Shown: positions 16,220-25,261, counted from the first letter of the stretch. The stretch is 56,207 nt of DNA from an uncultured Prevotella sp. (GCA_900768785.1 CAAGEG010000163.1:1-56207), one strand, 5' to 3'. Program-made: numbers and translations. Notes: generated by a model not told the origin, from the letters alone.

Positions 16220-17247
16220 GGCACAAAATACAACTTGTTTTCGCGTATCTCTGTATATGGTTTATTGTTGTCTGTAAACAAACTTCCCGTTCCCAAACCT
16301 TGAGCTGTCTTTATCTTGTCGCCATAAACATCGGCTGTAAACTGCGCTATTGCATTCAGCCCTATATTGCTTTCCAAAGCACTTGTCACCCAACTACCTA
16401 TACGTTTCTCGCAAGCGGCATCTATCCATTCGCGACATCCCTTCATTCCACCATGCAACGAAGGCTTCAAAACTATATATTTCGGCTTGATGATATTCAA
16501 CATGTGCTTTTTCAAACTTACATCATTAACGCCAATAAGTTCTTCATCAAGAGCGATTGGCAACGGAGACTCTCTGCACAACTCTGCCATATTTCCCCAT
16601 TGACCGGCTTTTATGGGTTGCTCAATAGAGTGAATAGCATATTGAGACAGCAGTTCCAACTTATACAAAGCCTCTTCAAAACTGAAACCACCATTAGCAT
16701 CCACCCTCAGTTGTACGTCATTTTGAGAAAACCTTTCACGAATTTTCTTTACCAAATTAAGTTCGTCATCGAAATTTATTGCAGCAATCTTCAGTTTAAT
16801 GCACTTATATCCAGCCTCCAACTTTGCTTCCATGCGCTGCAACATCTCATCATAGCTACCCATCCAAACAAGACCGTTAATTGGAATACCGGTCTCTCCA
16901 CGAGTGAAAGCATTATCATAGAATGCCTTACCACCACATTGAAGTTCAGCCATTGCCGTTTCCAGACCAAACAATACTGAAGGGTAATCTCTAAAAACAG
17001 GGTCGTCAATATTGCCATCTTCCTCAAACTTTCGGCACAAATAAGATAGTTTGTCCTCGTAATCATCAGAATAATCACAACTAAGACCCGGCAATGGAGC
17101 ACACTCTCCCACTCCTTTTCTTCTCTCATCGGCAACATCATGCATCTCAATAATCCACGATTTACGTGTCAGATACACACCTCTTGATGTGCCGGCAGGC
17201 TCTTTGAAGTGAAAAGTCTTAGGAGTTATGGTAATTTTATATTTCAT
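16216..17247 (-). CDS. menC: o-succinylbenzoate synthase
   Basis: Enolase-superfamily enzyme that dehydrates SHCHC to o-succinylbenzoate in the menaquinone pathway. Of 343 residues, the barrel region shows the catalytic lysine motif CIKLKIA, metal ligands in LRVDANGGFSFEEA, SIEQPI and PIALDEELIG, and the second lysine in IVLKPSLHGG. The start lies 36 bases after menB and the stop overlaps menE by 4 bases. Dipeptide epimerases are the look-alike family; the men context decides. Confidence 0.95.
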   Translation of the reverse strand: MKYKITITPKTFHFKEPAGTSRGVYLTRKSWIIEMHDVADERRKGVGECAPLPGLSCDYSDDYEDKLSYLCRKFEEDGNIDDPVFRDYPSVLFGLETAMAELQCGGKAFYDNAFTRGETGIPINGLVWMGSYDEMLQRMEAKLEAGYKCIKLKIAAINFDDELNLVKKIRERFSQNDVQLRVDANGGFSFEEALYKLELLSQYAIHSIEQPIKAGQWGNMAELCRESPLPIALDEELIGVNDVSLKKHMLNIIKPKYIVLKPSLHGGMKGCREWIDAACEKRIGSWVTSALESNIGLNAIAQFTADVYGDKIKTAQGLGTGSLFTDNNKPYTEIRENKLYFVP

Positions 17248-17283
17248 TTTCGTGTTATATAAATGATTGACGACAATTAATAA

Positions 17284-18105
17284 CTATGGCATCTTAGGAT
17301 ATTTCTTAAAATCAGGTTTGCGTTTCTCAAGAAAAGCCTTGCCACCTTCCTGTGCTTCATCAAGGAAATAATATAACATGGTGGCATCACCCGCAAGTTC
17401 TTGAATACCCGCTTGGCCATCAAGCTCTGCATTCAAGCCGGCTTTTATCATTCTTAAAGCCAACGGACTGCGTTCCATCATTATTTCTGCCCACTCAACA
17501 CAAGTATCTTCCAACTTGTCAAAAGGCACCACCTTATTCACAAGTCCCATTTTCTCAGCCTCGAAAGCATCATATTGCTTGCACAAAAACCATATCTCGC
17601 GGGCCTTTTTCTGACCGACTATCCTTGCCAAATAAGATGCTCCGAATCCGGCATCAAAGGAACCCACCTTCGGACCTGTTTGTCCGAATATTGCATTCTC
17701 GCTTGCTATTGTCAAGTCACATACTACATGCAACACGTGACCACCACCTATGGCATAGCCATTCACCATAGCTATTACCGGTTTTGGCAGACTTCTAATC
17801 TGTTTTTGCACATCAAGGACATTCAATCTCGGCACTCCGTCATTTCCGACATAACCACCTCTACCCTTTACATGCATATCTCCGCCGCTGCAAAAAGCCT
17901 TATCGCCGGCTCCGGTCAATATCACCACGCAAATATCTTGCGCCTCTCTGCAATAAGAAAAGGCGATACTCATCTCCTTAGTCGTCAGCGGAGTAAATGC
18001 GTTGCGATATCTCGGGCGGTTTATTGTTATCTTTGCTATGCCGTTATATTGTTCAAACAATATCTCTTCAAAGTCGAAACCTTCGATTTTTTTCCATTCT
18101 CTCAT
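17284..18105 (-). CDS. menB: 1,4-dihydroxy-2-naphthoyl-CoA synthase
   Basis: Crotonase-fold enzyme that closes the second ring of the naphthoquinone from OSB-CoA. The 273 residues show ITINRPRYRNAFTPLT, GAGDKAFCSGGDMHVKGRGG (substrate-binding loop), VNGYAIGGGHVLHVVCD (oxyanion hole) and TGPKVGSFDAGFG, all typical of MenB rather than generic enoyl-CoA hydratases. It lies between menD (37-base gap) and menC (36-base gap) in one minus-strand cluster. Confidence 0.97.
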   Translation of the reverse strand: MREWKKIEGFDFEEILFEQYNGIAKITINRPRYRNAFTPLTTKEMSIAFSYCREAQDICVVILTGAGDKAFCSGGDMHVKGRGGYVGNDGVPRLNVLDVQKQIRSLPKPVIAMVNGYAIGGGHVLHVVCDLTIASENAIFGQTGPKVGSFDAGFGASYLARIVGQKKAREIWFLCKQYDAFEAEKMGLVNKVVPFDKLEDTCVEWAEIMMERSPLALRMIKAGLNAELDGQAGIQELAGDATMLYYFLDEAQEGGKAFLEKRKPDFKKYPKMP

Positions 18106-18142
18106 ATCAAAACATTTATTGTTATGTTATTATTTTAATATT

Positions 18143-19780
18143 TTATCTCTCCTGAACGATCTCTAACAACATCGGTCTTTGCGAATCGGAAGTCATAAGT
18201 GTGGCAAGTCCTATATATAACTCTTCAATATTTTTAGCCGAAAGATAGCCAATATCATTCTGTGTGCATATTCCTCGAGCTTCGGTATTGTGACTTGCTG
18301 CTATTATCTTGTCACATGCCGCACTATCGGTAATGCCTTTAAGACCATAAAATATCCCGCCACACTTGTTGTTTAATAATATTATGCGCAAGTTTCCTTT
18401 AAGATTGGTGTTCCAAAGTGCGTTCTGGTCATAGAAGAAACTAAGGTCTCCTATCACGCAAAACACCATATCATCAGTTGCCAACGAGAAACCTACTGCT
18501 GTAGAAAGGCTGCCTTCGATGCCGTTAACACCACGGTTGCACCACACATAATGGTTTGCATATTTGCACGCAAGACGTATTGAAGAGCTGTTAGCATAAT
18601 GAACATGATAATCATAGTCCATATCTTCAAGCGATTGTTCAAAAGTTTTCACTGCTATCTCCAATAATGACATGTTGCTATCAAGTGTTTCTTCTGTATC
18701 ATCACTTATCAACAGTTGTTTCCAACATTGACAAAACGCTTGTCGTTCAGCCTTTTTCTCATTAATATCTATTGTGTTTGCATCTTTTAAACCATTAGTA
18801 AGTGCCACGAGAACATCCTTTATGTCTCCCGCCAAACAGCCTGTTTGTTGCATGAAAGTATCGTGAATCTCACCATTTTCGCTCACACTCCACACCTCGT
18901 TTATCGTTCTTTGGCGAAGATAAAGTTTCAGTCTTTTGCTCACAAGTGTACCACCCATATACAGCAAAAAGTCGGGGCAGTAGCTCTCATCATGTTCTAT
19001 ATAACTCAAAACATGTTCAAATGTAACGGGGAAATCTGTTGACAACGGTTCTGCCAGAACGACATAATCATCTTTAAGTCCGTTGATTAGAAGCTCGGTC
19101 TCTGCATCGAGCTTTGCTGTTTGCCCTAAAACAATCATCGGTCGAGATGCTTTCAACATGCGGGGAACAAATGTTGTTTTTACAGCATCGCTATCAAGAC
19201 GTGCCGGAACAAATGTCATCACTCTCTCTTCAGGTAGTTTCTCGACATCAAAAACGAACAAAGGCTCACTTATAGGCACATTTATATGCACGGGTTGGGC
19301 ACCTTTAACCTTTGCAGCTATCAAAGCTTCGTTTATCAAACGATTGCAATACCAGCGTTGTTCATCATTTACAGGCTCGGGAAGACTCACACATTTGCTC
19401 ACCAAAGAGCCAAAAGCATAAGGCTGATTAAGCGTTTGACCATCAAGTTGTCCTATCCATGCAGCCGGTCTGTCGGCTGTTATCACTATCAAAGAGCGTT
19501 GTCTGAGACTTGCTTCAGCCATTGCAGGAGCCAGATTAAGCATAGCAGAACCTGAAGTGACGCATATTGCCACAGGCTTATCATCAGCAAGAGCCAGTCC
19601 CAAAGCAATAAATCCTGCACTCCGTTCATCGGTTACAGGGTATAACTCTATTTCCGGGCACTCGTTAATATTATGTATTATGGGTGCGTTTCTTGAGCCC
19701 GGACATGCCACAAGCCTCTTTATGTCGTGCGACACCAATAATGAGGTCAGTATGTTTATGCTTTCTTTGTTGCTATACAT
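18143..19780 (-). CDS. menD: SEPHCHC synthase
   Basis: Thiamine-diphosphate-dependent enzyme joining isochorismate and 2-oxoglutarate in the first committed menaquinone step. The 545-residue protein has the N-terminal Pyr domain (PGSRNAPI, TDERSAGFIALGLAL, VTSGSAMLNLAPA) and the C-terminal PP domain (NRGVNGIEGSLSTAVGFSLA, VIGDLSFFYDQNAL, and the ThDP/Mg segment LLNNKCGGIFYGL). The start overlaps the end of menF by 25 bases. No menH-like hydrolase is present in the cluster. Confidence 0.97.
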   Translation of the reverse strand: MYSNKESINILTSLLVSHDIKRLVACPGSRNAPIIHNINECPEIELYPVTDERSAGFIALGLALADDKPVAICVTSGSAMLNLAPAMAEASLRQRSLIVITADRPAAWIGQLDGQTLNQPYAFGSLVSKCVSLPEPVNDEQRWYCNRLINEALIAAKVKGAQPVHINVPISEPLFVFDVEKLPEERVMTFVPARLDSDAVKTTFVPRMLKASRPMIVLGQTAKLDAETELLINGLKDDYVVLAEPLSTDFPVTFEHVLSYIEHDESYCPDFLLYMGGTLVSKRLKLYLRQRTINEVWSVSENGEIHDTFMQQTGCLAGDIKDVLVALTNGLKDANTIDINEKKAERQAFCQCWKQLLISDDTEETLDSNMSLLEIAVKTFEQSLEDMDYDYHVHYANSSSIRLACKYANHYVWCNRGVNGIEGSLSTAVGFSLATDDMVFCVIGDLSFFYDQNALWNTNLKGNLRIILLNNKCGGIFYGLKGITDSAACDKIIAASHNTEARGICTQNDIGYLSAKNIEELYIGLATLMTSDSQRPMLLEIVQER

Positions 19781-20844
19781 CGTTTCATGGTTTGCATTTT
19801 GGCTTCAGTCTCAAGCCATTCATATTCTTCGTCACTCTCAAACACCAATCCTCCGCCGGCAAACAAGTCATATCCGTTGTCTAAAACCTTCATACAACGC
19901 AGAGTAACAAACAGATGTATGCCTTCTTTGGATGATATCTTGCCTTGAAAACCACTATAGTATTCTCTGTCATAATGCTCGTTTTCAAGTATATAGTTGT
20001 AGGTGAAGTCTTTCGGAATACCACAAACGGCAGGCGTAGGATGCAATTTATCAAGCAACACGCCGAGAGTTACATCTTCTTTAAGTTTATAACTGAAATC
20101 GGTAAGCAGATGACAAACATTTCCCGCCTTTATGGTTTGGGGACCTTTTTCAATTATATCCTTAGCATATTGCTCTACTCTCTCTCTTACATATTGCGAT
20201 ACATAGTCTTGTTCTACTATATTTTTGCCACTCCAAGAGTCGTTAACTCTCGTGCAATCATCAACATTCATCTCATCTGTCACGGTGTTCTGACGTGTTC
20301 CCGCAAGAGATGCTGTATGCAAAAAGCCGTTTTTGCTGTCAGCAAGATACTCGGGAGTTGCTGTTAACCACATACCACACAGAGGTGAAGACACCAAAGA
20401 GACATACATATCCGGGCATATTCTGCATGCTGTAAGAAACAAATCACAAGGGCTAATATCGTGTTGCTTAATTATATGTGTCTTTCTTGACAGCACTATT
20501 TTAGCACATTTGCCATCGGAGATACACTTGTGAAACTTATTAAACAGGCAGATATAAGTTTCTTTCTCTGCATTTGACGATGTGTTGTCCAAAATTTCGG
20601 TAATGTCAGATAATGACTCTTCGTCCAAATCCAACGTTTCTTCATCCTTAAACGGGAATATCAATAACGGCTTTTCCTCAGATATCTTGAACGGAGCAAA
20701 CACATATCCCTCTTTGTTGCCTATTTCTTTTATGTCGTAAGATATGATTATATCATCCCCGTTACATCTTATTAAATGTGCTTTTGATGCTCGTGGAAGT
20801 CGATAAAAAATAAAGTTGCTACCTAAAGACTCGTTATTTATCAC
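19756..20844 (-). CDS. menF: isochorismate synthase
   Basis: Converts chorismate to isochorismate, feeding MenD. The 362-residue protein belongs to the chorismate-binding family: LSRKTHIIKQ (catalytic Lys region), HTASLAGTRQ, NIVEQDYVSQYVRERVEQYA, LHPTPAVCGIP and YYSGFQGKIS, with the C-terminal AGGGLVFESDEEYEWLE. The start appears to be GTG at 20844, because no in-frame ATG lies upstream. It begins 12 bases after the thioesterase gene and overlaps menD by 25 bases. Confidence 0.94.
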   Translation of the reverse strand: MINNESLGSNFIFYRLPRASKAHLIRCNGDDIIISYDIKEIGNKEGYVFAPFKISEEKPLLIFPFKDEETLDLDEESLSDITEILDNTSSNAEKETYICLFNKFHKCISDGKCAKIVLSRKTHIIKQHDISPCDLFLTACRICPDMYVSLVSSPLCGMWLTATPEYLADSKNGFLHTASLAGTRQNTVTDEMNVDDCTRVNDSWSGKNIVEQDYVSQYVRERVEQYAKDIIEKGPQTIKAGNVCHLLTDFSYKLKEDVTLGVLLDKLHPTPAVCGIPKDFTYNYILENEHYDREYYSGFQGKISSKEGIHLFVTLRCMKVLDNGYDLFAGGGLVFESDEEYEWLETEAKMQTMKRCIATKKA

Positions 20845-20856
20845 TATGGATATATG

Positions 20857-21273
20857 TTATTTTGTTTTGGGTGTTACTATATAATTGGTTACATGTACTG
20901 TAGATATAACATCACCTGCCGAGTTAGTTATCTCTACACTCCACACATGGAGCTTGCGTCCTTTGCTTACAAGATGGGCAACAGCCGTTACGGTGTCGCC
21001 TTCTTCCACAGCCTTGACATGTTGTCCGCTAACAGAAATTCCCACACATATCTTTCCGGGACACAAAGCCGTTGAACCAACACCTGCAACATTCTCTGCA
21101 AGAGCTAACGAAGCGCCTCCTGAGAGGAAGCCGAAAGGTTGTCTGTTGCGCTCATCTACCTTCATTGTCGCCATGCACATGTCATCTTCGGGTGTTGAAA
21201 TAAACTTCATGCCAAGTGCCGTTGATAAGTTGGGCAGGGTTTCTATTATTTCTTTTACTTTGTCAACATTCAT
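20857..21273 (-). CDS. hotdog-fold thioesterase, probable DHNA-CoA thioesterase
   Basis: About 138 residues from ATG 21273, where the family-like N terminus starts; an upstream in-frame ATG would add 41 implausible Cys-rich residues and overlap the small membrane-protein gene. It is a PaaI/MenI-like hotdog thioesterase: FGFLSGGASLALAENVAGVG holds the active-site region, and KGRKLHVWSVEI the closing strand. Because it lies directly upstream of menF, the natural substrate is 1,4-dihydroxy-2-naphthoyl-CoA, the product of MenB. That substrate assignment is inference from context. Confidence 0.85.
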   Translation of the reverse strand: MNVDKVKEIIETLPNLSTALGMKFISTPEDDMCMATMKVDERNRQPFGFLSGGASLALAENVAGVGSTALCPGKICVGISVSGQHVKAVEEGDTVTAVAHLVSKGRKLHVWSVEITNSAGDVISTVHVTNYIVTPKTK

Positions 21274-21320
21274 AACGGTGGTTGCAATTAAGTTTTTGTG
21301 GGTTATTAAGTACTTGTATG

Positions 21321-21473
21321 CTAACTGAAATACATATACCAGACAATAGCAAGAACAGCAATTATTATTGAAAAAAGTATTATCTTGATAAGACAACCGG
21401 CTACTTTCTTAAACAAAATTATGCCTACTATAAGTGCTACAAGGCAGAAAATATAATATAAAAAGTTCTCCAT
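21321..21473 (-). CDS. 50-residue two-helix membrane protein
   Basis: An ORF of 51 codons (ATG 21473 to TAG 21323-21321) encodes MENFLYYIFCLVALIVGIIL, then FKKVAGCLIK, then a second hydrophobic run of about 17 residues ending WYMYFS. This is two transmembrane helices joined by a short basic loop with a Gly-Cys pair. It fits between the pseudouridine synthase (42 bases) and the thioesterase (47 bases) in the same direction and keeps spacing normal for an operon. No family recognised. The clean hydrophobic-basic-hydrophobic design argues for a real small protein. Confidence 0.6.
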   Translation of the reverse strand: MENFLYYIFCLVALIVGIILFKKVAGCLIKIILFSIIIAVLAIVWYMYFS

Positions 21474-21515
21474 AACAATGTCAAATAATATGTTTATGAC
21501 TGTTTTTCAGTCAAA

Positions 21516-22445
21516 TCATTGGTTATTATCAACGTTTTGCGGTATGTTGCCGTTCATTATTCTGTTGAAGTCGGAGGGTATTAACGACTCGAATTCCATT
21601 GGTTTATGGGTAACGGGATGATAGAAGCACAACAGAAAGGCATGAAGACACAATCTGTTGACGGGGTCATCTCCATTGCCATATTTGATGTCTCCGCATA
21701 CGGGATGACCAATATCGGCAGCATGAACCCTTATTTGATTTTTGCGTCCTGTATCTAATTTGAATTCAACAAGGCTGTGTGTAGTTGTTCTTTTTATTGT
21801 AAAGAAGTGGGTAACAGCGTATTTACCACCATTATCTACGGGAGATGAATAGGTGAAATACGCCTTATTGTCTTTAAGCCAACTGGATATCGTACCCTCG
21901 TCCTCTTCCATTTCGCCACTCACAACAGCAATATAACGTCGGTCGAACACTATGTCGCGCCAGTTGTTTTCAAACACTTGCTCTGTCTCGACATCCTTCG
22001 CATAGACCATAAGTCCGCTCGTGTCTCTGTCCAATCTATGCACTACGTGAGCCGTACACTTTTGTTTGGTCCTCTTAAAATAGTCATCCAGCACAGCTTT
22101 AACGTTAAGAGACTTATGTCCGGCAGCCATTGACAAGATGCCGATATTCTTTTCTACGACAACAATATAGCGGTCTTCATAGACAATCTTCAAATGTTTG
22201 TTCTTGAAAGTATTGCGGTTGCGCTTGCTTTTGCTTACAGATACTTTCATTCCGGGCGTTAACGGATAGTCGTATTGTGTTGTTATCTTGCCGTTAACCT
22301 TTATGCCCTGTCCTTGCAACGTGGCTTTTATCTTGCTGCGACTCTGTCCGCTGATGTTTGTCAAGAGGTATTCCAGAAGCGGCATCTCCTCTTTTACTTC
22401 ATAGTGGTCATATTCGTTTTGTTGTGTATATGGGGTTATTCTCAT
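21516..22445 (-). CDS. RluA-family 23S rRNA/tRNA pseudouridine synthase
   Basis: 309 residues: an N-terminal S4-like RNA-binding domain (about 20-80, MPLLEYLLTNISGQSRSKIK, VNGKITTQYDYPLTPGM) and a catalytic domain with HRLDRDTSGLMVYAKD (catalytic Asp in HRLDRDT), LDTGRKNQIRVHAADIGHPV and GDIKYGNG near the end. This is the RluA/RluC/RluD class isomerising uridine to pseudouridine in rRNA or tRNA. The exact target site cannot be read from sequence. It heads the minus-strand run that continues into the small membrane protein and the men genes. Confidence 0.93.
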   Translation of the reverse strand: MRITPYTQQNEYDHYEVKEEMPLLEYLLTNISGQSRSKIKATLQGQGIKVNGKITTQYDYPLTPGMKVSVSKSKRNRNTFKNKHLKIVYEDRYIVVVEKNIGILSMAAGHKSLNVKAVLDDYFKRTKQKCTAHVVHRLDRDTSGLMVYAKDVETEQVFENNWRDIVFDRRYIAVVSGEMEEDEGTISSWLKDNKAYFTYSSPVDNGGKYAVTHFFTIKRTTTHSLVEFKLDTGRKNQIRVHAADIGHPVCGDIKYGNGDDPVNRLCLHAFLLCFYHPVTHKPMEFESLIPSDFNRIMNGNIPQNVDNNQ

Positions 22446-22582
22446 ATCTGTTTGAGCTGTTGCTTAGATAGGATTTTGATTATAACAATGGCAAAATTGC
22501 TTCTTGCTGATGTGCAAACAACTTGTCTAATACAGACAAACTAATTGTTGCCTATCATAACATGGCACATGCCAAGACTTGT

Positions 22583-22978
22583 TTATAAGTCTTCCTTATC
22601 AAAAAGGGAGTTTATCTCTGCTATTTCATCTTCGTCAAACCATTTGGAAAGCTTGTCTTTTGCTTTCGTCTTTATGTCTTCAGACACGTTACCCCACACC
22701 TTATTGAGCACGTATATCAATACTGCGAGGTCGTCTCCTAAGCCTGCGATTGGAATAGCATCGGGAATAACATCAAGAGGACTGACTAAATAGCCCAGCG
22801 CACCTATTATTATTGCCTTGTCTTTAACTGATATTTTGTCGCTTTGAAGCGTGTAATAAAGTATCAAAGCTGCATAAACAAGTTTGGAACCGGCACGTTT
22901 GGCTATCTTGGATATCTTTTCAACAAAGTCGCTGTTAGTGAATTTGCCGGAATATTGCATGAAATCGGGTAAGTTCAT
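22583..22978 (-). CDS. YkvA-like DUF1232 membrane protein
   Basis: 131 residues. The core LYYTLQSDKISVKDKAIIIGALGYLVSPLDVIPDAIPIAG with DDLAVLIYVLNKVW is the DUF1232 (YkvA) signature, with one or two hydrophobic helices and the invariant SPLDVIPD. The flanks are charged and helical. Function of the family is unknown. It is a single gene with its own full-consensus promoter (23009-23039), divergent from the glycoside hydrolase and separated from it by a 22-bp repeat array. Confidence 0.9.
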   Translation of the reverse strand: MNLPDFMQYSGKFTNSDFVEKISKIAKRAGSKLVYAALILYYTLQSDKISVKDKAIIIGALGYLVSPLDVIPDAIPIAGLGDDLAVLIYVLNKVWGNVSEDIKTKAKDKLSKWFDEDEIAEINSLFDKEDL

Positions 22979-23008
22979 ATTGATGAATATTATATGTTAA
23001 TATTGATA

Positions 23009-23039
23009 CAAAAGTAACAATTATTTTTGTTTCATACAA
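23009..23039 (-). promoter_or_regulatory. promoter of the YkvA-like gene
   Basis: On the minus strand: TTG (23039-23037), a 20-base gap, TACTTTTG (23016-23009). This is a full match to the consensus, 30 bases before the start codon. Confidence 0.7.
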
Positions 23040-23125
23040 CTCTTGCTTATTTTTTCACTTCTTTTATAATATAGTTTGTCATTTAAAATAAACCCAAATA
23101 AACAACAACGGTTATAATGACATTC

Positions 23126-23301
23126 GTAAGTACCATACTTACGCATCATAAACACCATACTTAGCACTCATAAACACCATACTTAGCTATCGTAAACTAT
23201 ATGTTTAGGCATCATAAACACCATACTTAGCACTCGTAAAAACCATACTTAGCACTCGTAAATACCATACTTACGCATCATAAACACCATACTTACGATT
23301 G
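23126..23301. repeat. eight tandem 22-bp units (ACACCATACTTA family)
   Basis: Exactly 8 x 22 = 176 bases, units starting at 23126 and every 22 bases to 23280. The common core is TAAACACCATACTTA, with variants TAAGTACCATACTTA, TAAACTATATGTTTA, TAAAAACCATACTTA and TAAATACCATACTTA. The connecting bases are mostly GCACTC, GCTATC or CGCATC followed by A or G. The array lies between two divergent promoters and ends about 30 bases before the glycoside hydrolase -7 box. The reverse complement matches units at 6459-6480 and 56034-56099. Confidence 0.9.
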
Positions 23302-23331
23302 CATGTAATGGGCTTTCTCGTTTTTTCTTTA

Positions 23332-23339
23332 TATCTTTG
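23332..23339 (+). promoter_or_regulatory. promoter -7 box of the glycoside hydrolase gene
   Basis: TATCTTTG, matching TAnnTTTG, 35 bases before the first ATG of the gene. No TTG lies at the right distance, and the repeat array ends where a -33 element would be. Confidence 0.5.
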
Positions 23340-23374
23340 CAGTCGCCGACTATCTTTTGGCACAAGAAAAATTA

Positions 23375-25096
23375 ATGATGATGACTATTGACAAGCGTTT
23401 TTTATTGCTTAAAACCATATTGATAACAGTTGCAGCAAGTTTGTTTCTCAACTCTGACGCACAAAAATCGGAACGCTATTTCTGTTATGGGCAGATGGCA
23501 GACAACTCTCCCAAACATGAAATACGCGCTGTTTGGCTAACCACAATAGGCGGTTTGGACTGGCCTCACACCTATGCACGAAGTTCCAAAACAATTGCCA
23601 AACAACAGAAAGAACTGACAGATATGCTCGATACATTAAAGGTTTTGGGGTTCAATACCATATTGTTTCAAACACGAATTAGGGCAACCGTTATCTATCC
23701 TTCACGTATTGAGTCTTGGGATGGATGTTGTTCCGGAAATCCGGGTGGGTCTCCGGGTTATGACCCATTGGCTTTTGCCGTTGAGGAATGTCATAAACGA
23801 GGAATGGAAATTCATGCTTGGGTGGTTGCTATCCCCGTAGGTAAATGGGCGGGATATGGTTGTTCAAGGTTGAGAAAGAAATATCCGGGAATGGTAAAAA
23901 GAGACGGAGTTGACGGATATATGGACCCGGCACACCCGATGTCAGCAAGTTATATTGCCTCTATATGTGGCGAAATAACAGCAAACTATGATATTGACGG
24001 TATTCATCTTGACTATATAAGATATCCGGAAACATGGAAAAGGAACATATCTGCGCAACAGGCACGACAAAACATAACAAATATCGTAGCCAAAGTGCAT
24101 GATGAGGTGAAGTCAATAAAGTCTCGGGTAAAAATCAGTTGCTCGCCTATAGGCAAGAGAACAGACTTGACACGCTACAGCAGTCGTGGTTGGAGTGCCT
24201 ATAACAAGGGTTATCAAGATGTGGAAACGTGGATGCGACTCGGATATATGGACCAAATATATCCTATGATGTATTTTAAGGGCAACCAGTTCTATCCTTT
24301 CGCACTTGATTGGAAAGAGAAGAGTCACGGAAAGACAGTTGTTCCGGGTCTCGGAATATATTTTCTCTCAGACAAAGAAGGCTCTTGGCAACAGGAAGAG
24401 ATTGTAAGACAGATAAATTTCTTACGAAATTCGGGCATGGGATATGCGCTATTCAGAACACGTTTTCTGCTTGATAACACAAAAGACATTAAGAATGTGA
24501 TACGAAACACTTTTAATCTCTATCCTTCATTAAATATTCCGTCAGCAGAAAACACCGCACTACTGCCCTCTCCCACTGATTTAAAGATCAGCAGGAAAGG
24601 CTCTTCTACCATTCTGTCGTGGACTAATGCCAACGACAAACAACAAGATTACACATATAATATATATGCTTCAACAACATCGCCTGTCGATATTTCAAAT
24701 GCTGCAAACCTTGTATGCACAAACTATTACGGCACTTCAATAACAATAGGAACAAAACAAGACTTCTGTTATGCCGTAACAACAACCGACAGATATGGTA
24801 ATGAGAGTCTGCCGTTACAACAGTTTAAAGCAGCAAACAGCATGGCAAGCAATAATGTCTTCATAAAAAACAACGGCAAAACAGCTTTCTTGCCGGAGAA
24901 ACCTGCCACTCTTGATGCTGATATGTTGATAATAAAGAGTCTGCAAGGTAATGTTTTGAGGACAATAACCTACGACACGAAAGACATAAACATCCAATCT
25001 CTGCCCAACGGAATTTATACTCTACACTCGCTAAACCGCAAGGGAATAACTCACAGATTAGGCTTTTTGAGAGTAAAGAGGATGATAGATGACTGA
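23375..25096 (+). CDS. GH10-like (GHL10/DUF187) secreted glycoside hydrolase
   Basis: About 573 residues. Three ATGs in a row (23375, 23378, 23381) are the plausible starts; the signal peptide follows (LKTILITVAASLFLNSDAQ). The main domain (roughly 45-370) begins HEIRAVWLTTIGGLDWP and includes YDPLAFAVEECHKRGMEIHAWV and YDIDGIHLDYIRYP, typical of the GHL10 family of glycosidase-like barrels. A fibronectin-III-like stretch follows (about 390-475), then a C-terminal segment with LPNGIYTLHSLNRKG resembling Por/T9SS-type sorting tails. It probably acts on an extracellular or periplasmic glycan; substrate unknown. It is a single gene ended by a strong hairpin. Confidence 0.88.
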   Translation: MMMTIDKRFLLLKTILITVAASLFLNSDAQKSERYFCYGQMADNSPKHEIRAVWLTTIGGLDWPHTYARSSKTIAKQQKELTDMLDTLKVLGFNTILFQTRIRATVIYPSRIESWDGCCSGNPGGSPGYDPLAFAVEECHKRGMEIHAWVVAIPVGKWAGYGCSRLRKKYPGMVKRDGVDGYMDPAHPMSASYIASICGEITANYDIDGIHLDYIRYPETWKRNISAQQARQNITNIVAKVHDEVKSIKSRVKISCSPIGKRTDLTRYSSRGWSAYNKGYQDVETWMRLGYMDQIYPMMYFKGNQFYPFALDWKEKSHGKTVVPGLGIYFLSDKEGSWQQEEIVRQINFLRNSGMGYALFRTRFLLDNTKDIKNVIRNTFNLYPSLNIPSAENTALLPSPTDLKISRKGSSTILSWTNANDKQQDYTYNIYASTTSPVDISNAANLVCTNYYGTSITIGTKQDFCYAVTTTDRYGNESLPLQQFKAANSMASNNVFIKNNGKTAFLPEKPATLDADMLIIKSLQGNVLRTITYDTKDINIQSLPNGIYTLHSLNRKGITHRLGFLRVKRMIDD

Positions 25097-25230
25097 TAAA
25101 CTGTAGGATATTGAAAAGAAAGAAGAAGAATTAAACTAATAGAAGATATTGTTTAGAGGAAAAGGAAATATAAAAGAGAACCTTATAAATAGGCAAAAGG
25201 AGCTTAAAACATAAACACATATACAAGCAA

Positions 25231-25261
25231 AGAGGTAAAACATGGGTTGTGTTTTACCTCT
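25231..25261. terminator. bidirectional terminator between glycoside hydrolase and Crp genes
   Basis: A 12-bp perfect stem (AGAGGTAAAACA with TGTTTTACCTCT) around a 7-base loop, followed by TTTACTTTTA. It sits between convergent genes and could serve both, though the T-rich tail favours the plus strand. Confidence 0.8.

Noticed and set aside
21274..21396. N-terminal extension of the thioesterase
   Set aside because: The extension is Cys/Asn-rich, unlike the family, and overlaps the small membrane-protein gene. The family N terminus starts at ATG 21273.
23126..23301. CRISPR array
   Set aside because: The period is only 22 bases, with no distinct longer spacers and no cas genes. The variation lies in the repeat itself.
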